NCBI RefSeq assembly: GCF_018437235.1 | Contig: NZ_JAAMFJ010000001.1 | Span: 496,001 to 560,000, forward strand | Length of the DNA: 64,000 nucleotides | DNA from: Fructobacillus papyrifericola | GTDB taxonomy: Bacteria; Bacillota; Bacilli; Lactobacillales; Lactobacillaceae | Direction: 5' to 3' | Part shown: piece by piece, positions 58,815-64,000 of the stretch | How the letters are laid out: the number at the start of each line of letters is the position of its first letter | Position numbering within the stretch: position 1 is the first letter of the stretch | Program-made: the position numbers and the translations under genes | The notes under the pieces: model-generated | Told to the model about the DNA's origin: nothing | Database searches by the model: none | Seen by the model: only the letters and a program-made list of their open reading frames with translations

Positions 58815-61508
58815 TTACTTTGCTTCGTACCAAGTTGGTCCAGCGTGGGATTCCACCTTGAGCGGAATGGCCAGCTTAACCGCCTGGTCCATTACCGTTG
58901 TCACGGTTTCACGCAGCTGATCAAGTTCTTCTGTTGGACACTCGAAGACCAATTCATCGTGAACCTGCACGAGCATCCGGGCCTGCAGGCCCTTTTCTTG
59001 GATGGCCCGGTCGACTTTGATCATGGCGATCTTGATGATGTCGGCGGCCGATCCTTGAATTGGTGAGTTCATGGCCGTCCGTTCGGCAAAGGAGCGGGTA
59101 TTAAAGTTCTTGGCGTTGATGTCAGGCAAGTAGCGGCGACGGTGTTCAATCGTTTCGACAAAGCCGTCCTTGTGGGCCTTTTCCTTAATGGCATCCATCC
59201 ACTGGTGGATCTTTGGGAACTCCTGGAAATAGGTCTCAATGAAGGACTTGGCGTCCTTTCTGGCAATGTTGAGGTTCTTTGACAGGCCAAAGTCCGAAAT
59301 CCCATAGACGATTCCGAAGTTCACCGCCTTGGCCGTCCGCCGTTGGTCGGCATCAACCGGCGCATCGTCTGCTAAGCCGAAGACTTTGCGGGCCGTTTCG
59401 GCGTGGATGTCCTCGTCTTCCACAAAGGCGTGCTCCATGGCCGGGTCCCCGGTAATCGAGGCCAACACGCGGAGCTCAATCTGTGAGTAATCAGCACCGA
59501 AGATTAACCAATCGGGCTTTGAAGGGACAAAGGCGTGGCGAATCTTCCGCCCCTCTTCCGTGCGCATTGGAATGTTTTGCAGGTTGGGATCAACCGATGA
59601 CAATCGACCGGTCTGCGTCAACGTCTGCAAGAAGCGGGTGTGGACTTTCTGGTCCGCCTGGTCGACAACGGCCAAAAGACCGTCCACGTAGGTTGACTTC
59701 AGCTTGGCCAACTGTCGGTAGGCCAGAATGTGTTCAACAATTGGCGCCTGTGGGGCCAGCTTTTCTAAGACTTCAACGGCCGTGGAATAGCCGGTCTTTG
59801 TCTTCTTAATGACTGGGAGGCCCATTTTATCAAAAAGCAGGGTTCCCAACTGCTTGGTGGAGTTAATGTTAAACTCTTCGCCCGCCATTTGGAAAATTTC
59901 TTCCTTCAAAGAAGCAATTTTTTCATCCATTTCCTGGCCCATTTTGGCCAAGCGGTCCTGGTTGACTTTGAAGCCGCGGGCTTCCATCTTGGCTAAGACA
60001 AAGGAAAGTGGTAATTCAATGTCTGAATAGAGGTGGCCCTGTTCGTGTTCATCGAGGTCCGAAAAGGCCTGGTCACGCAAGTCAAAGACCGTTTGGGCCT
60101 TGTGGCCGACGTGGTCTTCAACCACCTCAGCCTCTTCTGGGACGGCAAACTTGGCCCCCTTGCCGTAAATTTCCTCGTCTGTGGCCAAATAGCGGCCAAA
60201 ACGGCCAGCCAGCGTCGACAAGACGTTATCGTTACCAACCGTATCCAAGAGATAGGCCACTAACAAAAAGTCAAAGTCGACACCGTGAAGCGTTAATCCC
60301 AGACGGTGCAAAAGCACCCAGTGGGCCTTGGCGTTAAAAAGTCGGAGCTGAATGCGGTCACTTTCGATAATGGTCCGCAAGTCGTCATGATCAAAGAGGG
60401 TGAAGTCGCGACTGGCAAAGTAGCCAACCTTGTCGTTTCCCAAGGCAAAGGCAATCATGTCGGCCTGGTGGTAGTTCTCCCCCGTCGTGTCGATATGGAA
60501 GGCCAATTGGTCTTCTTCGACCAATTTTTTTAGGGATGCCTCCGTCAATGTTGAAACCTTGGCGAAGTCCCCCTGCTTTTGCTCGGAGGCATCGGCGGCT
60601 TCCCCGAGGTCATCACCCAAGAGCGATTGGGAACGGAGCTTGTTTAATGCCTGGCGGAAATGGAGCTTTTCAAAAAGTTCGACCAAGCCCTTTTCCTTGG
60701 GGCCGTTGTAGGCGATGTCAGACAGGCCGATTTCCAGCTTCGCATCGGTAATGATGGTGGCCAGCTTGCGAGCCCGATAGGCGACATCCTTATCGTTAAT
60801 CAGGTTTTCCTTCATCTTGGAAGGCTTCATCTCATCAACATGGGCGTAGAGGTTATCCAGATCGTGATATTCCTTCAAGAGCTTCAGCGCCGTCTTTTCG
60901 CCGACTTTGGTAACGCCCGGATAGTTATCCGAGGTATCGCCAGTCAAGGCCTTTTTATCAATAATCTGTTCGGGCGTAATGCCAAACTTTTCCATGATAA
61001 AGTCGGGCGTGTAAACTTCGACCTGGGTGACCCCCTTTTTCGTCAACTTCACCGTCACATCATCGGTTACCAGCTGGGTCAAGTCTTGGTCACCAGTAAT
61101 GATGATGACTTGGTCACCGGCCTTTTGACCAACCCGGGACAAAGTTCCGATAATGTCGTCAGCCTCTAAGCCCATCTGCTCGTAGTTGTGCAAGCCGTGG
61201 GCTTCCACCATCTCACGCAGGTATGGGAACTGCTCCTTGAATTCGGCCGGGGCCTTGTCACGTCCGGCCTTATAGTCGGCGTACAAATCACCTCGGAAAG
61301 TCTCCCGTCCGGAGCGAGCATCCCAGGCCACTAAGCCCATGTCTGGTTGCATGGGCAAAACAATGGACTCTAAGAAGTTGTTGAAGGCGACCAGCGCGTT
61401 CGTGTGCAAGCCCTCTGGTGTCACCATCCGGTCCAGCTGCTGATACATGGCGTAAAAGGCACGGAAGGCCAGTGAATTACCGTCGATTAAAAGAATCTTT
61501 TTACTCAT
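58815..61508 (-). CDS. polA: DNA polymerase I
   Basis: An 897-residue family A polymerase used in repair and Okazaki fragment processing. The 5'-3' exonuclease (FEN) domain occupies about residues 1-290. The 3'-5' exonuclease domain is present but its first metal motif reads DTT rather than DxE, so proofreading is probably absent, as in other Gram-positive PolA. Polymerase motifs: DYSQIELRVLA (A), RRTAKAVNFGIVYG (B) and VHDELVFE (C). The ATG at 61508 is used because AAGGGG is upstream. Confidence 0.97.
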   Translation of the reverse strand: MSKKILLIDGNSLAFRAFYAMYQQLDRMVTPEGLHTNALVAFNNFLESIVLPMQPDMGLVAWDARSGRETFRGDLYADYKAGRDKAPAEFKEQFPYLREMVEAHGLHNYEQMGLEADDIIGTLSRVGQKAGDQVIIITGDQDLTQLVTDDVTVKLTKKGVTQVEVYTPDFIMEKFGITPEQIIDKKALTGDTSDNYPGVTKVGEKTALKLLKEYHDLDNLYAHVDEMKPSKMKENLINDKDVAYRARKLATIITDAKLEIGLSDIAYNGPKEKGLVELFEKLHFRQALNKLRSQSLLGDDLGEAADASEQKQGDFAKVSTLTEASLKKLVEEDQLAFHIDTTGENYHQADMIAFALGNDKVGYFASRDFTLFDHDDLRTIIESDRIQLRLFNAKAHWVLLHRLGLTLHGVDFDFLLVAYLLDTVGNDNVLSTLAGRFGRYLATDEEIYGKGAKFAVPEEAEVVEDHVGHKAQTVFDLRDQAFSDLDEHEQGHLYSDIELPLSFVLAKMEARGFKVNQDRLAKMGQEMDEKIASLKEEIFQMAGEEFNINSTKQLGTLLFDKMGLPVIKKTKTGYSTAVEVLEKLAPQAPIVEHILAYRQLAKLKSTYVDGLLAVVDQADQKVHTRFLQTLTQTGRLSSVDPNLQNIPMRTEEGRKIRHAFVPSKPDWLIFGADYSQIELRVLASITGDPAMEHAFVEDEDIHAETARKVFGLADDAPVDADQRRTAKAVNFGIVYGISDFGLSKNLNIARKDAKSFIETYFQEFPKIHQWMDAIKEKAHKDGFVETIEHRRRYLPDINAKNFNTRSFAERTAMNSPIQGSAADIIKIAMIKVDRAIQEKGLQARMLVQVHDELVFECPTEELDQLRETVTTVMDQAVKLAIPLKVESHAGPTWYEAK

Positions 61509-61545
61509 TAAGTACCCCTTGTTTATCTCCTTCGATTTTAGCATA

Positions 61546-61574
61546 AAAAAACACTCGCCGAAGCGAGTGTTTTA
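61546..61574 (-). terminator. Terminator of the Bax-inhibitor-1 family gene
   Basis: AAAACACTCGC and GCGAGTGTTTT pair across four bases with a T run on the minus strand; located between the gene's stop (61581) and polA. Confidence 0.85.
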
Positions 61575-61580
61575 CTTGCC

Positions 61581-62306
61581 TTAGTTACGGTTATCACCAA
61601 ACAACTGAAGCAAGGAATAGAAGATGTTGATAAAGTCCAAGTAGAGCATCAAAGCCCCTACAACGGCAACACCGGTCAACTGACTTTCACCAGCGCCTGA
61701 ACCGGCCATTTGCACGTAGGCCTGACGCAACATGTTGTTATCGTAAGCCGTGTACAGAGCAAAGATCACAACAGAAGCGATGGAAACCAAGAATTGCAAG
61801 CCGCTTGAAGCCAAGAAGATGTTAATCAATGAAGCAACAATCAAGCCAATCAGCAGGCCAAAGAGAATTGAGCCCATGCCGGCCAGTGACTTCTTCGTGA
61901 AGAAGCCGTAGGCTGCCATACCACCAAACAAAGCGGCCGTTGAGGCAAAGGCTGCCAAAACGGAAGCGCCCGTGTAGTAGGCCAAGAGAATGCCTAGGGT
62001 CAAGCCCTGCGCAACCGCAAAAGTCATCAGCAGGCCAAAGGCCTTGGCCGGGTTATTCTTGAACGAAGCCCCACGAATCATTCCCACCAGAACCAATTCA
62101 ATGGCCACGATGGCAATGGTACCGACCCATGAGCCGGCAAAGAGCGACAGTACCTGTGGTAGGAAGAAAGTCTGGACGATGTAGCCCGAAACGGCCGTCA
62201 CCGCCAAGGCAATGGCCATGTAGCCGTAAACCTTTTGGAAGAAAAGCTTCATTCCCGTATCAGCACCCGTCACGTCGCGACGGTCGTTGAAATCAAAATT
62301 ATTCAT
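61581..62306 (-). CDS. Bax inhibitor-1/YccA family membrane protein
   Basis: A 241-residue polytopic membrane protein with about seven hydrophobic segments, an N-terminal cytoplasmic part (NNFDFNDRRDVTGADTG) and the family region AYDNNMLRQAY (acidic residue in helix 6-7) near the C-terminus, ending LFGDNRN. Related proteins are calcium-leak channels or protease regulators; the role here is unknown. Confidence 0.9.
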   Translation of the reverse strand: MNNFDFNDRRDVTGADTGMKLFFQKVYGYMAIALAVTAVSGYIVQTFFLPQVLSLFAGSWVGTIAIVAIELVLVGMIRGASFKNNPAKAFGLLMTFAVAQGLTLGILLAYYTGASVLAAFASTAALFGGMAAYGFFTKKSLAGMGSILFGLLIGLIVASLINIFLASSGLQFLVSIASVVIFALYTAYDNNMLRQAYVQMAGSGAGESQLTGVAVVGALMLYLDFINIFYSLLQLFGDNRN

Positions 62307-62378
62307 TCGTTGCCTCCTCTAAAAATCTAAATTACTTGAAAATATTCTATTAAATCCAACTTAAACCAAGATTAAAGA

Positions 62379-63713
62379 TTAAGTTCGGTCGGATTGGATT
62401 TGGCCGAGCAGCTTTTCGAAAGTAAATTCATACTTTTCGATGTCGCCGGCCCCCATGAAGACCAAGACCCCGTCTTCGTGTTCGAGTAATGGCGACAGGT
62501 TATCCTCTGTGATAATCGTTGCCCCACCCGGAATTTCCTTGGCAATGTCTTCTGCTGAAACGGTACCAGAGGCCTCTCGGGCCGAGCCAAAGATTGGCGT
62601 CAAATAGACCGTATCGGCCTTGGACAAAGCCTTGGCGAATTCATCCTTGTAGGCGATCACCCGGGTAAAGGTGTGCGGCTGGAAGACCGCCACAATTTCC
62701 TTGTCCGGGTGCTCCTGGCGCGCGGCATCAAGGGTTGCCTTAATTTCGGTTGGGTGGTGGGCGTAGTCATCAATGATGGTCACGCCACCAACCTGCTTTT
62801 CAGAAAAGCGTCGCTTAACACCGGGATAGGTCTTCAAGTGTTCGCGGACACCGGCCAAATCCAGGCCTTCCAGATAAGCCACAGCAATCACCGCCGTCGC
62901 GTTAAAGATGTTGTGCTGACCAAAGATTGGAATGAAGAAGGAGCCCAAGTCTTTGCCACGGAAGGAAACGGAGAAGGTTGACCCATTGGTCTCCTTGTCC
63001 ACCTTTTCAATTAAGAAGTCATCACGACCGGCAACGTCCCCGTAGTAGTAGAGCGGCACGTCGACGTCTAGCTTCTGCAAGGAGGGATCGTCCCCCCAGG
63101 CAACGATGCCCTTCTTCACACCCTTGGCAAAGTCTTCAAAGGCAGAGAAAACATCATCCAAGTTCTTGTAGTAGTCCGGGTGATCGAAGTCAATGTTGGT
63201 TAAGATGGCGTAGTCCGGGTGGTAGGGCTTGAAGTGCCGGCGGTACTCATCAGCCTCCAAGACGAAGAATTCAGAATCTTCAACCCCGTGTCCGGTCCCG
63301 TCTCCAATCAAGTAGGAAGTCCGGGCCACGTTCTTCATCACGTGGGCCAGCATACCAGTTGTTGACGTTTTCCCGTGGGCACCGGCAACGGCAATCGTCG
63401 TTGCTTGGGCAATTTGCTCCGCCACCGCCTCTGGGAAGGAAATCATTTCGACCCCTTCCTTCAAGGCCGCTGCCACTTCGACTTGGTCGTCTTCGAAGGC
63501 GTTTCCGCGAACAAAGATAAAGTCCTTGTGGGCAGCCACGTTCTTTTCATCAAATGGCAAGATCTGAATGCCCGCCTTTTCCAATGGAGCCTGCGTGTAG
63601 GTGAATTGTTCAATGTCGGAACCAACGACCTCGTTTCCTTGGTCATGCAGGATTTGAGCCAGTGGGCCCATTCCAGTCCCCTTAATTCCGATGAAATAGT
63701 ATTTCTTTGGCAT
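62379..63713 (-). CDS. murC: UDP-N-acetylmuramate--L-alanine ligase
   Basis: A 444-residue ATP-dependent ligase that adds the first residue of the peptidoglycan stem peptide. The N-terminal UDP-binding GIKGTGMG (about residues 8-15), the ATP P-loop GAHGKTSTTGM, the Mur-ligase centre (NIDFDHPDYYKN) and the C-terminal DDYAHHPTEI motif are present. It lies 11 bp after the ytpR-type gene ends. Confidence 0.96.
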   Translation of the reverse strand: MPKKYYFIGIKGTGMGPLAQILHDQGNEVVGSDIEQFTYTQAPLEKAGIQILPFDEKNVAAHKDFIFVRGNAFEDDQVEVAAALKEGVEMISFPEAVAEQIAQATTIAVAGAHGKTSTTGMLAHVMKNVARTSYLIGDGTGHGVEDSEFFVLEADEYRRHFKPYHPDYAILTNIDFDHPDYYKNLDDVFSAFEDFAKGVKKGIVAWGDDPSLQKLDVDVPLYYYGDVAGRDDFLIEKVDKETNGSTFSVSFRGKDLGSFFIPIFGQHNIFNATAVIAVAYLEGLDLAGVREHLKTYPGVKRRFSEKQVGGVTIIDDYAHHPTEIKATLDAARQEHPDKEIVAVFQPHTFTRVIAYKDEFAKALSKADTVYLTPIFGSAREASGTVSAEDIAKEIPGGATIITEDNLSPLLEHEDGVLVFMGAGDIEKYEFTFEKLLGQIQSDRT

Positions 63714-63724
63714 ACTGCCCTCTT

Positions 63725-64000
63725 TTAGTAATTCGTATCAATGCGGCCATCTTTGTACAGATTTTGTGCCTTTTCAAAGGAGAAGACCTCCCCAACTTGG
63801 CCAAAGTCATCCGGCAGGACCAGAGCCCCCGGCTTATCCGGTGCCCCTGGCAATTTCAATTCGCGACCGGACGAAATCATACCGGCTGACGGAACACCAC
63901 GCAGGGCACCGGGCCAGATGATTTCACCAGAAGGCATCATCGCCCCTGGCTTAGCAACGACGACTTTGATACCCGTCGTCATGTTCGGTGAGCCCGAAAC
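63725..64000 (-). CDS. YtpR-type tRNA-binding domain protein (5' end outside window)
   Basis: C-terminal part of a protein with an EMAP/OB-fold tRNA-binding domain: VSGSPNMTTGIKVVVAKPGA, GALRGVPSAGM and the KLPGAPDK region. This matches the free-standing YtpR proteins of Firmicutes (also found at the N-terminus of PheRS beta). The gene continues past the right edge in the same frame. It ends just upstream of murC and probably shares its transcript. Confidence 0.8.
   Translation of the reverse strand, partial: VSGSPNMTTGIKVVVAKPGAMMPSGEIIWPGALRGVPSAGMISSGRELKLPGAPDKPGALVLPDDFGQVGEVFSFEKAQNLYKDGRIDTNY

Overview
The window looks like chromosome from a Gram-positive lactic acid bacterium of the order Lactobacillales, most likely the Leuconostoc/Fructobacillus group. 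The evidence is low-GC Firmicute gene families and orders: rimP-nusA-rnpM-ylxQ-infB-rbfA, truB...ribF-hrcA-grpE-dnaK-dnaJ with CIRCE operators, glnR-glnA, parE-parC, DHH-type pyrophosphatase, zinc-free S14 and L33, and a KxYKxGKxW-like secreted repeat protein. The genus is inferred from gene families only and is not proven. Most genes are on the minus strand.

Layout. 1-4.66 kb: mixed housekeeping genes (uracil-DNA glycosylase-like protein, amidohydrolase, PEBP-like protein, AzlCD exporter) and a Tim44-like membrane protein split by a frameshift at an A7 run. 4.67-22.69 kb: an integrated element of about 18 kb in the 3' end of tRNA-Ser(CGA), bounded by a 17-bp direct repeat. 22.68-31.4 kb: tRNA-Ser, typA, inositol-phosphatase family gene, UPF0223 gene, def, and the hrcA-grpE-dnaK-dnaJ heat-shock cluster. 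31.4-37.4 kb: ribF, a 1273-residue repeat surface protein and truB. 37.4-39.9 kb: two tandem paralogous aminotransferases. 40-46.8 kb: the transcription/translation operon, rpmG-rpsN and ppaC. 46.9-55.4 kb: parC, parE, plsY, a membrane protein and rel. 55.6-64 kb: an MFS exporter, glnA/glnR, polA, a Bax-inhibitor-1 family protein, murC and the start of a ytpR-type gene.

The element. A CI/Cro-type switch with three 17-bp operators (11.03-11.18 kb) fires leftward into one long early operon: Cro-like, excisionase-like, small membrane protein, Rha-like, winged-helix, PrimPol, SF3 helicase, small membrane protein, integrase. To the right of the repressor are cargo genes: a membrane-anchored methyltransferase, a zinc-ribbon protein, a GNAT toxin/antitoxin-like pair and a complete type I restriction-modification system (hsdR, hsdM, hsdS) with a leftover hsdS 5' fragment. 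I see no capsid, tail, terminase or lysis genes, so it resembles a phage-satellite (PICI-like) replicative island rather than a prophage.

The most unusual signals are in the non-coding DNA of this element. (1) An array at 13.46-13.94 kb consists of about a dozen doublets. The two members of each doublet are near-identical 10-mers exactly one helical turn apart, but the sequence changes from doublet to doublet. (2) A dispersed family of eight short hairpins shares the centre CCA-N4-TGG; the arms differ in sequence between copies but remain self-complementary, a covariation-like pattern that suggests selection for structure. (3) Tandem decamer triplets sharing TTGACGTCTC lie at 6.62 kb and 14.85 kb. 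(4) Integrase arm-type repeats lie at both ends. Together these could form replication, excision or packaging sites of an undescribed kind. That is inference; no function is shown.
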